A stretch of 64,000 nt of DNA from Streptococcus parapneumoniae. Its GTDB lineage: Bacteria; Bacillota; Bacilli; Lactobacillales; Streptococcaceae. A program made the translations under genes and the position numbers. The notes beneath the pieces are model-generated. The model was given only the letters and a program-made list of their open reading frames with translations. It was not told the DNA's origin and made no database searches. Location: assembly GCF_037076355.1 (NCBI RefSeq), contig NZ_AP026968.1, positions 1,070,501-1,134,500 on the forward strand. The letters are read 5' to 3'. Below are positions 7,527 through 16,842 of the stretch, piece by piece; within the stretch, counting starts at the first letter, position 1, and each line of letters opens with the position of its first letter.

Positions 7527-7739
7527 ATGAAACATTTTTTTGCTGGTATCGGAGAGATAAGATTTAGTAGTTATCTATTGTCTCTATGTGTAGGATTAGC
7601 CCCTCTTTTTTATATATATGTCATAGGTTTGGAAATGAGTTTTGTGAAGATAGTATTATCTATTTTGGGAGTCATATTTGTATGTATTTTAACTATTACT
7701 CGAATTTATAGGAGATTTTTCTATAATTCACTAGAATAG
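7527..7739 (+). CDS. Small membrane protein, unknown
   Basis: A 70-residue protein with two membrane segments (residues about 13-33 and 38-60) and a basic C-terminal tail (RIYRRFFYNSLE). It resembles the 63-residue protein encoded at 6975 in overall plan. The ribosome site (GGGATATTTTAA) is weak. It lies at the end of the island before the HAD gene. Confidence 0.45.
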   Translation: MKHFFAGIGEIRFSSYLLSLCVGLAPLFYIYVIGLEMSFVKIVLSILGVIFVCILTITRIYRRFFYNSLE

Positions 7740-7859
7740 TATGGATTAGTTAATCAATTGGAACGATTATTCTTTGTGATACTATACCACTTTTAAGTTT
7801 TTACATTAAACAGCTGACTGAAGTGAAAGTTGTTTATCTTAGAAAGGAAAACTCTCAAA

Positions 7860-8552
7860 TTGTCCTACAAATTTCTACTCTTCGACCTCGACCACACCTT
7901 GTTTGATTTTGATGCTGCTGAGGATGTGGCTTTAACGCAACTTCTAAAAGAAGAAGGGGTTGCGGATATTCAGGCTTATAAAGACTATTATGTTCCTATG
8001 AACAAGGCTCTCTGGAAGGACTTGGAACAAAAGAAAATCAGTAAACAAGAGCTGGTTAACACGCGCTTTTCTCGTTTATTTGCTTATTTTGGACAGGAAA
8101 AAGACGGTAGTTTTCTAGCCCAGCGTTACCAATTTTACCTTGCCCAGCAGGGACAAACTTTTTCAGGCGCTCATGAACTCTTGGATAGCCTTATCGAGCG
8201 AGATTATGAGCTGTATGCTGCGACAAATGGAATAACTGCCATTCAGACAGGGCGTTTGGCTCAGTCTGGTCTAGCACCTTATTTCAATCAAGTCTTTATC
8301 TCTGAACAGTTGCAAACACAAAAGCCTGATGTTCTTTTTTATGAAAAAATCGGTCAACAGATTGCTGGATTTAATAAAGAAAAAGTCCTAATGATTGGAG
8401 ATTCCCTAACCGCCGACATTCAAGGTGGCAATAATGCTGGAATTGATACGATTTGGTACAATCCTCATCACCTCGAAAATCCCACACAAGCCCAGCCAAC
8501 CTACGAAGTCCATTCTTACCAAGACTTGCTGGATTGTTTAGATAAACTGTAA
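7860..8552 (+). CDS. HAD-superfamily phosphatase (YjjG-like nucleotidase)
   Basis: A 230-residue HAD hydrolase. Motif I is FDLDHTLFDFD (nucleophile Asp), followed by a helical cap, a Thr-containing motif II (AATNG), a Lys (QKPD) and motif IV GDSLTADIQGGNNAGI. The order and cap fit YjjG/YfnB pyrimidine nucleotidases that clean up non-canonical nucleotides. I start at TTG 7860 (LSYKFLLFDLDHT) because AAAGGA lies about 11 bases upstream, and the upstream in-frame extension would include the ribosome site. A terminator follows the stop immediately. Confidence 0.8.
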   Translation: MSYKFLLFDLDHTLFDFDAAEDVALTQLLKEEGVADIQAYKDYYVPMNKALWKDLEQKKISKQELVNTRFSRLFAYFGQEKDGSFLAQRYQFYLAQQGQTFSGAHELLDSLIERDYELYAATNGITAIQTGRLAQSGLAPYFNQVFISEQLQTQKPDVLFYEKIGQQIAGFNKEKVLMIGDSLTADIQGGNNAGIDTIWYNPHHLENPTQAQPTYEVHSYQDLLDCLDKL

Positions 8553-8577
8553 AAAGTGGTTTAGATAGCCACTTTTT
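8551..8577 (+). terminator. Terminator of the HAD gene
   Basis: AAAAAGTGG pairs with CCACTTTTT around a 9-base loop. It begins inside the HAD stop codon and its T run leads straight into the next -10 box. Confidence 0.8.
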
Positions 8578-8579
8578 GC

Positions 8580-8585
8580 TATAAT
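8580..8585 (+). promoter_or_regulatory. Extended -10 promoter of ung operon
   Basis: TGCTATAAT is a perfect extended -10 directly after the terminator T run, about 28 bases before the ung ATG. No -35 is apparent because that position is occupied by the terminator stem. This is the same terminator-then-extended--10 layout as at 928-972. Confidence 0.7.
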
Positions 8586-8613
8586 AGAGGCAGTACAAAC
8601 GAAGGAGTCGGCT

Positions 8614-9267
8614 ATGGAACACTCGTCTTGGCATGCTTTGATTAAGGCGCAATTACCTGAGGGCTATTTTAGGAAAATCAATCAGTTTATGAATCAGGTC
8701 TATGTTCAGGAGACTGTTTATCCACCCAAGGAAAAGGTTTTTCAGGCTCTCTTGACAACACCGCTTGAAGAAGTTAAGGTGGTGATTCTAGGGCAGGATC
8801 CTTATCACGGGCCAGGTCAGGCGCAGGGCTTGAGTTTTTCTGTACCTGACTCTATCCCAGCTCCGCCATCCTTGCAAAATATCTTGAAAGAATTGTCAGA
8901 TGATCTTGGTGTTAAGAAATCCCATGATTTGACAGCTTGGGCTGAGCAAGGAGTCTTGCTTCTTAATGCTTGTTTGACGGTTCCTGCTGGACGGGCCAAT
9001 GGTCATGCTGGGCAGATATGGGAGCCCTTTACAGATGCTGTGATTCAGGTGGTCAATCAATTAGATAAACCAGTCGTTTTTGTACTCTGGGGAGCTTATG
9101 CACGTAAGAAGAAGGCCTTAGTTACCAATCCTCATCACTTGATTATCGAATCAGCCCATCCCAGTCCTTTGTCAGTTTATAGAGGATTTTGGGGTTCCAA
9201 GCCTTTTTCCAAGACCAATGCATTCTTAAAAGAAACAGGACAAGAGCCAATCGATTGGCTTAGATAA
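8614..9267 (+). CDS. ung: Uracil-DNA glycosylase
   Basis: A 217-residue family-1 uracil-DNA glycosylase that removes uracil from DNA to start base-excision repair. The water-activating motif [18 protein letters not shown] lies at about residues 60-78. The uracil-binding LLLNACLTV and the DNA-intercalating [11 protein letters not shown] loop (about residue 187) are intact. The ribosome site AAGGAG precedes the ATG. First gene of a tight run with the Nudix gene, pyrC and beyond. Confidence 0.97.
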   Translation: MEHSSWHALIKAQLPEGYFRKINQFMNQVYVQETVYPPKEKVFQALLTTPLEEVKVVILGQDPYHGPGQAQGLSFSVPDSIPAPPSLQNILKELSDDLGVKKSHDLTAWAEQGVLLLNACLTVPAGRANGHAGQIWEPFTDAVIQVVNQLDKPVVFVLWGAYARKKKALVTNPHHLIIESAHPSPLSVYRGFWGSKPFSKTNAFLKETGQEPIDWLR

Positions 9268-9276
9268 GGAGAAAAT

Positions 9277-9741
9277 ATGCCTCAGTTAGCGACAATTTGC
9301 TACATTGATAACGGGAAAGAACTGCTTATGCTCCACCGTAATAAGAAACCCAATGATGTCCATGAAGGGAAATGGATTGGTGTGGGTGGTAAGCTGGAGC
9401 GTGGTGAGACACCTCAGGAATGCGCGGCGCGTGAAATCCTCGAAGAGACGGGACTGAAAGCCAAGCCAGTTCTAAAAGGTGTTATCACTTTTCCTGAATT
9501 TACGCCAGATTTAGACTGGTACACATATGTTTTTAAGGTGACGGAGTTCGAGGGTGACTTAATTGACTGTAACGAGGGAACGCTAGAATGGGTTCCCTAT
9601 GATGAAGTTTTGAGCAAGCCAACTTGGGAAGGTGACCACACCTTTGTTGAGTGGCTTTTAGAGGACAAACCCTTCTTTTCAGCCAAGTTTGTTTATGATG
9701 GGGATAAATTGTTGGATACCCAAGTTGATTTCTATGAATAA
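9277..9741 (+). CDS. mutX: Nudix hydrolase, MutX-type 8-oxo-dGTP diphosphatase
   Basis: A 154-residue Nudix protein with a complete box: GGKLERGETPQECAAREIL followed by EETGL. The sequence and its position downstream of ung match pneumococcal MutX, a MutT homologue that hydrolyses oxidised dGTP and prevents A:T to C:G changes. The gene starts 9 bases after the ung stop with AAGGAGAAAAT-ATG. Together with ung it makes a small mutation-avoidance unit. The substrate is inferred from the family. Confidence 0.85.
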   Translation: MPQLATICYIDNGKELLMLHRNKKPNDVHEGKWIGVGGKLERGETPQECAAREILEETGLKAKPVLKGVITFPEFTPDLDWYTYVFKVTEFEGDLIDCNEGTLEWVPYDEVLSKPTWEGDHTFVEWLLEDKPFFSAKFVYDGDKLLDTQVDFYE

Positions 9742-9753
9742 AGGAGAAAGCAG

Positions 9754-11022
9754 ATGCTACTAATCAAAAATGGTCGTGTAATGGATCCCAAGTCTGGTTT
9801 GGATCAAGTGTGTGATGTCTTGGTCCGAGATGGGAAAATTGTCAAAATTGCGCCTGAGATTAAAGAAGAAGGAGCAGAGATAATTGATGCTACTGGTCTT
9901 GTAGTTGCTCCTGGCTTGGTCGATATTCATGTTCATTTCCGTGAACCTGGACAAACTCATAAAGAAGATATCCATACGGGTGCCCTAGCAGCCGCTGCAG
10001 GTGGTTTTACAACGGTTGTCATGATGGCTAATACTAGTCCAACCATTTCAGACGTGGAGACTTTGCAAGAAGTTCTCCAGTCAGCTGCCAAAGAGAAGAT
10101 TAATGTTAAGACAGTTGCGACCATTACTAAGAATTTTAATGGGCAAGATTTGACTGACTTTAAGGCGCTGTTAGAAGCTGGTGCGGTTGGTTTTTCTGAT
10201 GACGGTATCCCGCTTGAAAGTAGTAAAGTTGTCAAGGAAGCCATGGAGGAAGCCAAAAAGCTTAATACCTTTATTAGTCTCCATGAGGAAGATCCAGGAT
10301 TGAACGGTGTTCTTGGCTTTAACGAAAATATTGCTAAAGAACATTTCCATATCTGCGGTGCAACTGGGGTGGCTGAGTATGCTATGATGGCGCGTGATGT
10401 CATGATTGCCTATGCAACCAAGGCCCATGTTCATATTCAACATTTGTCTAAGGAAGAAAGTGTTAAAGTAGTGGAGTTTGCTCAAGGATTGGGAGCGCAA
10501 GTCACAGCAGAAGTAGCGCCACAGCATTTTTCTAAGACAGAAGCACTTCTTTTGACACAAGGTAGCAATGCTAAGATGAATCCGCCGCTTCGTTTGGAAT
10601 CAGACCGTCGTGCCGTAATTGAAGGTCTCAAGTCAGGTGTCATCACCGTTATTGCGACAGACCACGCGCCTCACCATGCGGATGAAAAAAATGTTGAGGA
10701 TATCACCAAAGCACCATCTGGTATGACAGGTTTGGAAACATCTCTTTCTCTCGGATTGACTTATTTGGTCGAAGTTGGTGAGTTAAGTTTGATGGAATTA
10801 CTCGAAAAGATGACATACAACCCAGCCAAGCTTTACAACTTTGAAGCAGGTTACTTGGCTGAGAATGGTCCAGCAGATATCACTATTTTTGATGCCAAGG
10901 CTGACCGCCTTGTGGACTCCCATTTTGCTTCCAAAGCAGCTAATTCACCATTCATAGGTGAAACCTTAAAAGGGCAGGTTAAATATACCATCTGTAAGGG
11001 ACAAATCGTCTATCAAGCTTGA
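9754..11022 (+). CDS. pyrC: Dihydroorotase
   Basis: A 422-residue type-I dihydroorotase of the amidohydrolase superfamily, converting carbamoyl aspartate to dihydroorotate in pyrimidine synthesis. The zinc-binding [16 protein letters not shown] motif is at about residue 57, further ligands lie in HLSKEE, and [12 protein letters not shown] carries the late catalytic Asp. The length is normal. It follows the Nudix gene by 12 bases with AAAGGAGAAAGCAG-ATG. It is separate from other pyr genes here, and I see no PyrR attenuator upstream. Confidence 0.95.
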   Translation: MLLIKNGRVMDPKSGLDQVCDVLVRDGKIVKIAPEIKEEGAEIIDATGLVVAPGLVDIHVHFREPGQTHKEDIHTGALAAAAGGFTTVVMMANTSPTISDVETLQEVLQSAAKEKINVKTVATITKNFNGQDLTDFKALLEAGAVGFSDDGIPLESSKVVKEAMEEAKKLNTFISLHEEDPGLNGVLGFNENIAKEHFHICGATGVAEYAMMARDVMIAYATKAHVHIQHLSKEESVKVVEFAQGLGAQVTAEVAPQHFSKTEALLLTQGSNAKMNPPLRLESDRRAVIEGLKSGVITVIATDHAPHHADEKNVEDITKAPSGMTGLETSLSLGLTYLVEVGELSLMELLEKMTYNPAKLYNFEAGYLAENGPADITIFDAKADRLVDSHFASKAANSPFIGETLKGQVKYTICKGQIVYQA

Positions 11023-11035
11023 TAGGAGTTGGAAT

Positions 11036-11296
11036 ATGAATTATTTTCGAAAACGTAGGGAGAGAAAAGCAAAATCTAATAGCGGAATTTACTGTCCCGC
11101 ATCTAATCGTTCTAAAATTCAATATGAAACTAAAGAAAAAGCTGACCATGCGGTTCAATATGATAATGGAGGTTTAGTTAGAAGCTATTATTGTCGTATA
11201 TGTGCGTGTTGGCATACTACTTCAAAATCTAATAACCCTCCGCTAAGTTTGAAAAACTATGGTCTGAAACTCTTTGGTTTAGATAAATCAGAATAG
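11036..11296 (+). CDS. Small Cys/His-containing basic protein, unknown
   Basis: An 86-residue protein with a very basic N-terminus (RKRRERKAK) and three cysteines: one in IYCPAS, then YYCRICACWHTT, which looks like half of a zinc-binding site. It is wedged 13 bases after pyrC and 10 bases before the MATE gene, so it is co-transcribed with them. I recall YCxxCxxWHTT-like endings in small, often phage- or plasmid-encoded proteins of unknown function. It may be a small nucleic-acid-binding protein, but that is a guess. Confidence 0.6.
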   Translation: MNYFRKRRERKAKSNSGIYCPASNRSKIQYETKEKADHAVQYDNGGLVRSYYCRICACWHTTSKSNNPPLSLKNYGLKLFGLDKSE

Positions 11297-11306
11297 AAAG
11301 AGAAGT

Positions 11307-12659
11307 ATGTATAAGACAAAGTGTTTACGAGAGAAGTTAGTATTATTTTTAAAAATTTTCTTCCCTATCCTGATTTATCAATTTGCCAATTATTCTGCAT
11401 CCTTTGTTGATACGACTATGACTGGCCAATACAATACCATGGACTTGGCTGGTGTGTCTATGGCAACCAGTATCTGGAATCCTTTTTTTACATTCCTGAC
11501 AGGGATTGTGTCAGCCCTGGTACCCATCATTGGTCACCATCTTGGGCGAGGCAAAAAGGAAGAGGTTGCGTCTGATTTTTACCAGTTCATCTATCTGGCC
11601 TTGGGTCTATCTGTGGTCTTGCTGGGGATGGTGCTTTTCTTGGCACCACCAATCTTGAATCATATTGGGTTAGAAGCACCAGTGGCGGCAGTAGCGGTTC
11701 GCTATCTTTGGTTTTTATCTATCGGGATTATCCCCTTGTTGCTCTTTAGTGTCATTCGTTCCTTGCTGGATTCGCTGGGCTTGACCAAACTGTCTATGTA
11801 TCTCATGCTTTTGTTACTTCCTCTCAATAGTGGATTTAACTATCTTTTGATTTACGGGGCCTTTGGTGTTCCAGAACTGGGAGGTGCTGGTGCTGGTTTA
11901 GGGACTTCTTTGGCCTACTGGGTCTTGTTGGGAATTTCTGTTCTGGTTTTATTTAAACAGGAGAAGCTCAAAGCCTTACACCTTGAGAAAAGAATTCCAC
12001 TTAATATGGATAAAATCAAGGAAGGAGTTCGTTTAGGTCTGCCTATTGGGGGGACTGTCTTCGCGGAAGTAGCTATCTTTTCCGTGGTTGGCTTGATTAT
12101 GGCTAAGTTCTCGTCCTTGATTATCGCTAGCCACCAGTCAGCCATGAACTTTTCAAGTCTCATGTACGCCTTTCCTATGAGTATCTCATCGGCTATGGCG
12201 ATAGTCGTGTCTTATGAAGTGGGAGCCAAGCGATTTGATGATGCGAAAACCTATATTGGTCTAGGAAGATGGACAGCCCTTATTTTTGCGGCCTTCACCT
12301 TATCTTTCCTTTACATTTTTAGGGGAAATGTGGCTAGTCTTTATGGGAACGACCCAGAATTTATCGATTTGACAGCACGTTTTTTGACTTATAGTCTTTT
12401 CTTCCAGTTAGCAGATACCTTTGCGGCACCGCTTCAGGGAATTTTACGGGGGTATAAGGATACCGTTATTCCTTTTTACCTTGGTTTGGTTGGTTACTGG
12501 GGGGTGACACTCCCAGTAGCTATGGTATTCGACTCTCTAACAGATTTTAGAGCTTATTCTTACTGGATTGGTTTGATTATTAGTCTAATCGTGAGCGGGG
12601 CTCTCTACCGTTGGCGTTTAACTGTGATTATGAAGAGATTTGAATCCAGAAAAGCTTGA
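11307..12659 (+). CDS. MATE-family efflux transporter (DinF-like)
   Basis: A 450-residue protein with about twelve membrane segments in two similar halves, and the family stretches SFVDTTMTGQ near residue 30 and GLPIGGTVFAEVAIF in the second half. MATE proteins export cationic drugs or metabolites in exchange for Na+ or H+. It ends the ung-mutX-pyrC run. A terminator shared with the convergent xerS gene follows at 12794-12824. The substrate is unknown. Confidence 0.88.
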   Translation: MYKTKCLREKLVLFLKIFFPILIYQFANYSASFVDTTMTGQYNTMDLAGVSMATSIWNPFFTFLTGIVSALVPIIGHHLGRGKKEEVASDFYQFIYLALGLSVVLLGMVLFLAPPILNHIGLEAPVAAVAVRYLWFLSIGIIPLLLFSVIRSLLDSLGLTKLSMYLMLLLLPLNSGFNYLLIYGAFGVPELGGAGAGLGTSLAYWVLLGISVLVLFKQEKLKALHLEKRIPLNMDKIKEGVRLGLPIGGTVFAEVAIFSVVGLIMAKFSSLIIASHQSAMNFSSLMYAFPMSISSAMAIVVSYEVGAKRFDDAKTYIGLGRWTALIFAAFTLSFLYIFRGNVASLYGNDPEFIDLTARFLTYSLFFQLADTFAAPLQGILRGYKDTVIPFYLGLVGYWGVTLPVAMVFDSLTDFRAYSYWIGLIISLIVSGALYRWRLTVIMKRFESRKA

Positions 12660-12793
12660 TTTTTAGAATTCCTACAAGCAAAAATATCCTTCCTTATCTG
12701 CATTATTTTAATTAGTAGTAGGTAGACGAGAACTTCAAAAAGATAGAAACAATTGATATTCTACGCTACTTTACTGGTATCAGATATAAAGAA

Positions 12794-12824
12794 AAAGAAG
12801 TTGCTTATTTTTAGCAGCTTCTTT
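12794..12824. terminator. Bidirectional terminator between the MATE gene and xerS
   Basis: AAAGAAGTTGCT pairs with AGCAGCTTCTTT (one G-T), with T runs on both sides (CTTTTTTT on +, CTTTTTCTTT on -). It serves convergent transcripts meeting near the replication terminus. Confidence 0.85.
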
Positions 12825-12862
12825 TTTTGATAAATATTTTACATAAGTTATATTACGTAAAA

Positions 12863-13933
12863 TCACAAACTATCCAAGGCATTTTTTTGTTCATCATTGA
12901 CGATATGGGTATAGAGGTCAGTGACTTGTGTACTGGCATGTCCTAGCTGATGGCTAACCAAAACTTGCGATTTAGTCGCATCATAAAGCCTAGTTGCTAG
13001 GGTATGTCGTAGTTTGTGGGGGGTTACACGCACTTTGAAGTCCTCAGAGTACTTAGCAACCATCTTTTCCACACTGGAAGCATCGATACGATTGGGAACC
13101 CCTCTGTAGAGTGTCAAAAAAAGGGCTGTATCTGTTTTTTCTGTCTTATAGCGTTGATTACGAATGGCTAGATAATTCTCTAGATAAGGTTTTGCAAAGG
13201 CAGCGACATTGACTGAGTCACGTTTGCCACCTTTTCGAGTGACATCAATAACCATCATTTTGAGATTGAGATCCCTTAAATCCAGATTAACAGCTTCAGA
13301 TAAGCGGACACCAGACGCCAAGAGAAGGGCAATAATTGCTAAATCACGTTCCTTGTTCTTATTAAATGATGAGAGAGCTCGATTGGAGAGCTGTTGTGGG
13401 TACTCTTGGTCGATATAAGTTAGAAAACCTTCTGTTTCATCACCAAGAAAGAGTTTTTGCTTGATGTTTTCAGCTCTTGCAGCAAGAGTTTCTTTCTTTT
13501 TCTTGGTTGAAACTTTCTTCATTACATTACGATAGAAATAAGGTTCGCCCTGGTCGTTTTCAACCTCCTCGGTCAGATACTTGTAAAGACTAGAAAGTGC
13601 TGACAAAGTCCGATTGATGGTTGTCTGAGAAACTCCTTGCTTGGTTGTATTAGCATTCAGCAAAGGACGTTCACGTAAGTAAAGGATAAAAGATTCCATG
13701 TCTTTCTTAGACATATTTTCCAAGACAGATAAAGGAATATCAGACATTTTATCAGCGTTTGAAATACCAGACTCCAAAACCCAGTTAAAAAATCGATCGT
13801 ATTCCTTGAGGTATTCGTACAGGGTTGTAAAACTGTAGGGCACAGCCAGCTTAGATTGGTAGTATTCCAGAACATACCAGGGCATGATTTGTTTTAGTTT
13901 GTCAATTCGTTCCAATAAAATCTCACGTTTCAT
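12863..13933 (-). CDS. xerS: Site-specific tyrosine recombinase XerS
   Basis: A 356-residue recombinase, the single-protein streptococcal/lactococcal replacement for XerCD that resolves chromosome dimers at dif. The N-terminal SAM-like DNA-binding half (residues about 15-115) is followed by the catalytic half: [10 protein letters not shown] (Arg I), [11 protein letters not shown] (Lys), [12 protein letters not shown] (HxxR), then HQLGHAS and the nucleophile Tyr in VTDLYTHIV. The start is set by GGAGAAAATAC-ATG. A dif-like site lies 51 bases upstream of the gene. Confidence 0.95.
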   Translation of the reverse strand: MKREILLERIDKLKQIMPWYVLEYYQSKLAVPYSFTTLYEYLKEYDRFFNWVLESGISNADKMSDIPLSVLENMSKKDMESFILYLRERPLLNANTTKQGVSQTTINRTLSALSSLYKYLTEEVENDQGEPYFYRNVMKKVSTKKKKETLAARAENIKQKLFLGDETEGFLTYIDQEYPQQLSNRALSSFNKNKERDLAIIALLLASGVRLSEAVNLDLRDLNLKMMVIDVTRKGGKRDSVNVAAFAKPYLENYLAIRNQRYKTEKTDTALFLTLYRGVPNRIDASSVEKMVAKYSEDFKVRVTPHKLRHTLATRLYDATKSQVLVSHQLGHASTQVTDLYTHIVNDEQKNALDSL

Positions 13934-13983
13934 GTATTTTCTCCATAAATAAGTCTACTAGTAGTATAGCATAGGCTTATATA

Positions 13984-14016
13984 TTTTTCAAGAAAATTAT
14001 AGTTTTTCGGAAAGAT
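13984..14016. other. dif-like chromosome dimer resolution site
   Basis: The bases read on the - strand as ATCTTTCCGAAAAACT followed by ATAATTTTCTTGAAAAA. This agrees with the streptococcal/lactococcal dif (difSL) as I remember it: two imperfect arms (CCGAAAA and TTTTCTTG) around a central ACTATAAT. It sits directly upstream of xerS, as in other streptococci. The gene-strand switch around this position supports it being at the replication terminus. Confidence 0.85.
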
Positions 14017-14078
14017 GTTGTAGAGATTTTTAAAAAAGATTTAGACCTGTGTAATACGGATATAAATCTTTGGAGTTT

Positions 14079-14273
14079 CTATTGTGAATCATTAGCTAGT
14101 GCTTTTTCTAGTTTCCAAATACTAAACCAGAATGAAATAGTCAACAGAATAAGGAAAATAAAAAAGAGATTATCAGTAACGATACTTCTGTTCATTCTAC
14201 ATAATTGAAGATATATATAAGGAGCTATGAGATACAAAATGCATTGTATAATTGCTATCGTTTTCTTTTTCAT
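14079..14273 (-). CDS. Possible small membrane protein
   Basis: A 64-residue open frame starting MKKKTIAIIQ with two hydrophobic segments (residues about 5-23 and 34-52) and a charged end (KLEKALANDSQ). I start it at 14273 since the longer upstream extension looks non-coding. There is no strong ribosome site, and an overlapping + strand ORF exists, so this may be chance. It lies between the dif-like site and the CLC gene. Confidence 0.35.
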   Translation of the reverse strand: MKKKTIAIIQCILYLIAPYIYLQLCRMNRSIVTDNLFFIFLILLTISFWFSIWKLEKALANDSQ

Positions 14274-14410
14274 GATTTTAATCTTACTGTACAGATTTGA
14301 TACAGTAAACTCCTTTCTAGCTTTATACTTTATCATTTCTAACTTGATTATAGTCTTATTTTTACCAAAGTTCAATTATTTGTATGAGAAATATCTTATC
14401 TGTAAAAAAT

Positions 14411-14437
14411 AACCGATCTCATTGCTGAAAATCGGTT
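14411..14437 (-). terminator. Terminator of the rbgA-rnhB-clc run
   Basis: AACCGAT pairs with ATCGGTT, and the - strand continues with a T6 run (ATTTTTTAC). It lies 60 bases beyond the CLC stop. Confidence 0.7.
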
Positions 14438-14496
14438 TTCTAATGTATTTAATTAAGAAATTCGTTTTTACATAATAAAAATTATGTAAACAGAGT

Positions 14497-16047
14497 TTAT
14501 AACAGCAAATCTTTGACTTTCCCAATTTCACTTTTTGGAATAACTAGGTGAATCATATCTCCGAGATACATTCTGGTTGAACCATTAACTGTTTGGCTCT
14601 TACCATTATGGACTTGGGTGGTGATGAGTACGTTATGTGGTAGGTTGAGTTCATGTACTTGTTTTCCTGCTATTTTATCTGAAATAGGGATTTCAATAAG
14701 TGTGACTTCTCCTTCATCTGTCGCTTCTTCTGGCAGCATTTTTTCCAGCATGGCTTCATAGACTGGTGCACCCTTGAGTAAATCCATGATAATATAAGAA
14801 ACAAGAGTGACAAGACCAAGTGGCATGAGGTTGCGAATATCTCCTACCATCTCAGTTACGAGGATCATGGCGGTTAAGGGAGCTTTTGATATGGCTCCAA
14901 AATAGCCACTCATTCCTAGAATGACAAATATAGGGAATTGCTCTTGACTGACAAGTCCAATATTCACACAAATGACACCAACTAGGGCACCAAGTAAGGA
15001 ACCGAGAGCCAAAATGGGTAAGAAAATTCCTCCTGGAAGACCACTTCCATAACTAATCATGCTCCAGATAAAGCGAATTAAAAAGTAAGCTAATAGAACT
15101 TGAAAACTAAAATCTTGCTCAGTTAGGGAAAGTACCAGCTGATTTCCACCACCAAGGATGTGGGGTAAAAAAATTCCGACTGGTATGATGAGAATGAAGG
15201 CCAGAATTGGATAATAAGCTCTATCCAAATGGATTTTTTGACCAAGCCAGTCATAAACTCTTCCGACGTTTAATACAGCTTTCTCATAGAGAAAACCGGA
15301 AAGTCCAAGGAAAATTCCCATGACGAGATATATCCAATACTGGTCTAGGGTCATGAGAGGGATATTATCAGGCATATCCAGTACTGGTGTCAAACCGAAT
15401 ATTAGGAGCGAAACAAAGTTTGCTACGAGACTGGCTGCTAGTGTAGAAACCCAGAAAAAGCGTGAAAAGTGATGATAGACCTCTTCTACCACAAAGAGAA
15501 GTCCAGCAATCGGTGCATTAAAGGCTGCTGCTAGACCAGCGGCAGCTCCACTTGCAATCAAGGAACGTTCCTCCACTGGGCTGGATTTGAGCCATTTGGC
15601 AATACCTTTACCACCGACTGCTCCCAGTTGAATACTTGGCCCTTCACGCCCCAGCATGAGTCCACTGGCAATAGCTAGAATTCCTAGAATATATTTTTTC
15701 CAGAGAATGCCCCACCAGTTGAGGGTCATGAGGCCTTTCAGTTCGGCTTCGACTTGCGGAATTCCTGAGCCTTTGATATCTTTTTCAGAGCGTGTCAGTT
15801 TAGCACTGAGCCAGCAGATGATTAGATAAAACAGGGCGATAATAAATAAATTAACAAATAGGTGCGCTTGATCTTGATAAAGCCCTTGTATCAGGTGGAA
15901 GCCTTTTTCAATTAAGAAACGAAAGGATCCAACAATTATCCCTACGACGAGACCAACAATGATTCCTCGACCAACTTGGGATAGTATAGTGCTGGATGCA
16001 AAGGCGAATTCTTTCTTAGAACGGACTATTTCCGACTGTTCCTCCAT
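14497..16047 (-). CDS. CLC-type chloride/proton transporter with C-terminal TrkA-C domain
   Basis: A 516-residue integral membrane protein. The three CLC selectivity signatures are present: GSGIPQVEA, GREGPSIQLG (with the gating Glu typical of H+/Cl- antiporters) and GGIFLPILALG. After the last membrane segment a soluble domain of about 70 residues (IPISDKIAGKQVHEL...) fits TrkA-C (RCK-C). I start at MEEQSEI (16047) because AAAGGAGATACC precedes it. It probably exchanges chloride or another anion such as fluoride for protons; the ion is not proven. Co-directional with rnhB 15 bases away. Confidence 0.88.
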   Translation of the reverse strand: MEEQSEIVRSKKEFAFASSTILSQVGRGIIVGLVVGIIVGSFRFLIEKGFHLIQGLYQDQAHLFVNLFIIALFYLIICWLSAKLTRSEKDIKGSGIPQVEAELKGLMTLNWWGILWKKYILGILAIASGLMLGREGPSIQLGAVGGKGIAKWLKSSPVEERSLIASGAAAGLAAAFNAPIAGLLFVVEEVYHHFSRFFWVSTLAASLVANFVSLLIFGLTPVLDMPDNIPLMTLDQYWIYLVMGIFLGLSGFLYEKAVLNVGRVYDWLGQKIHLDRAYYPILAFILIIPVGIFLPHILGGGNQLVLSLTEQDFSFQVLLAYFLIRFIWSMISYGSGLPGGIFLPILALGSLLGALVGVICVNIGLVSQEQFPIFVILGMSGYFGAISKAPLTAMILVTEMVGDIRNLMPLGLVTLVSYIIMDLLKGAPVYEAMLEKMLPEEATDEGEVTLIEIPISDKIAGKQVHELNLPHNVLITTQVHNGKSQTVNGSTRMYLGDMIHLVIPKSEIGKVKDLLL

Positions 16048-16062
16048 GGTATCTCCTTTCAA

Positions 16063-16842
16063 TTAACTGTTTTCTTTTTCTGCAACTAGTGATTTAATAG
16101 GTTCAAAGCTGGTTCGGTGAATTGGGGTAACTCCTAGTTTTGTGAGGCCTTCCAGATGTTTAGCTGTCCCATATCCTGCATTAGTAGCGAAATCATAGCC
16201 AGGGAACTGCTGATCGTATTCTTTCATCAATTCATCACGTGTTACCTTGGCTACTATAGAAGCAGCTGCGATCGAGAGGGAATTGGCATCTCCTTTGATG
16301 ATAGAGGTTTGCGAAATGGGCAACTCCAGTTTCATGGCATCTATCAAGAGATGCTCAGGTTGAGTACTGAGCTGGGAGATAGCTTCCGTCATGGCTAGTT
16401 TGGTTGCTTCATAGATATTGACTTGGTCGATGATCTGATTATTCATGATACCAATTCCGATTGACAGGGCTTGGTTTTGAACGGCTTTGAAAATCTCCAG
16501 ATGTTTCTTTTTAGGGATTTTTTTGCTATCGTTGAGACCTCTAATTTTACAATTTTTAGGTAAAATAACGGCTGCAGCGACTACAGGACCAGCAAGAGGA
16601 CCACGACCAACCTCATCAACACCTGTAATTAAGGTCAATCCTTGCTTATAAAGTTCTTTTTCATAGGAAAGCATGGATTCCAAGCGAAGATCCTCATCCA
16701 ATTCTGCCTGAATAGCTTTTTTACGCTTGCTGATTTCTTTTTGAACTCCAGAGCGATTGTCCTTTTCAAAATCTAAAAAAATAGGGCTTTCTAACTCCTT
16801 GACCGTAGCAAGGAGTTCTTTGATTTCTTTAATCGTCGCCAT
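16063..16842 (-). CDS. rnhB: Ribonuclease HII
   Basis: A 259-residue RNase HII that cuts RNA in RNA-DNA hybrids and removes misincorporated ribonucleotides. The Asp-Glu active site is seen in [20 protein letters not shown], with further acidic residues in LLIDAM, and [20 protein letters not shown] is typical. Its N-terminal extension of about 75 residues is normal in Gram-positive RnhB. The start overlaps the end of rbgA by 14 bases, a usual pairing in Firmicutes. Confidence 0.95.
   Translation of the reverse strand: MATIKEIKELLATVKELESPIFLDFEKDNRSGVQKEISKRKKAIQAELDEDLRLESMLSYEKELYKQGLTLITGVDEVGRGPLAGPVVAAAVILPKNCKIRGLNDSKKIPKKKHLEIFKAVQNQALSIGIGIMNNQIIDQVNIYEATKLAMTEAISQLSTQPEHLLIDAMKLELPISQTSIIKGDANSLSIAAASIVAKVTRDELMKEYDQQFPGYDFATNAGYGTAKHLEGLTKLGVTPIHRTSFEPIKSLVAEKENS

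Noticed and set aside
14227..14412. A 61-residue + strand hydrophobic open frame next to the dif-like site
   Set aside because: It overlaps the - strand frame at 14079-14273, lacks a ribosome site and ends in the CLC terminator.
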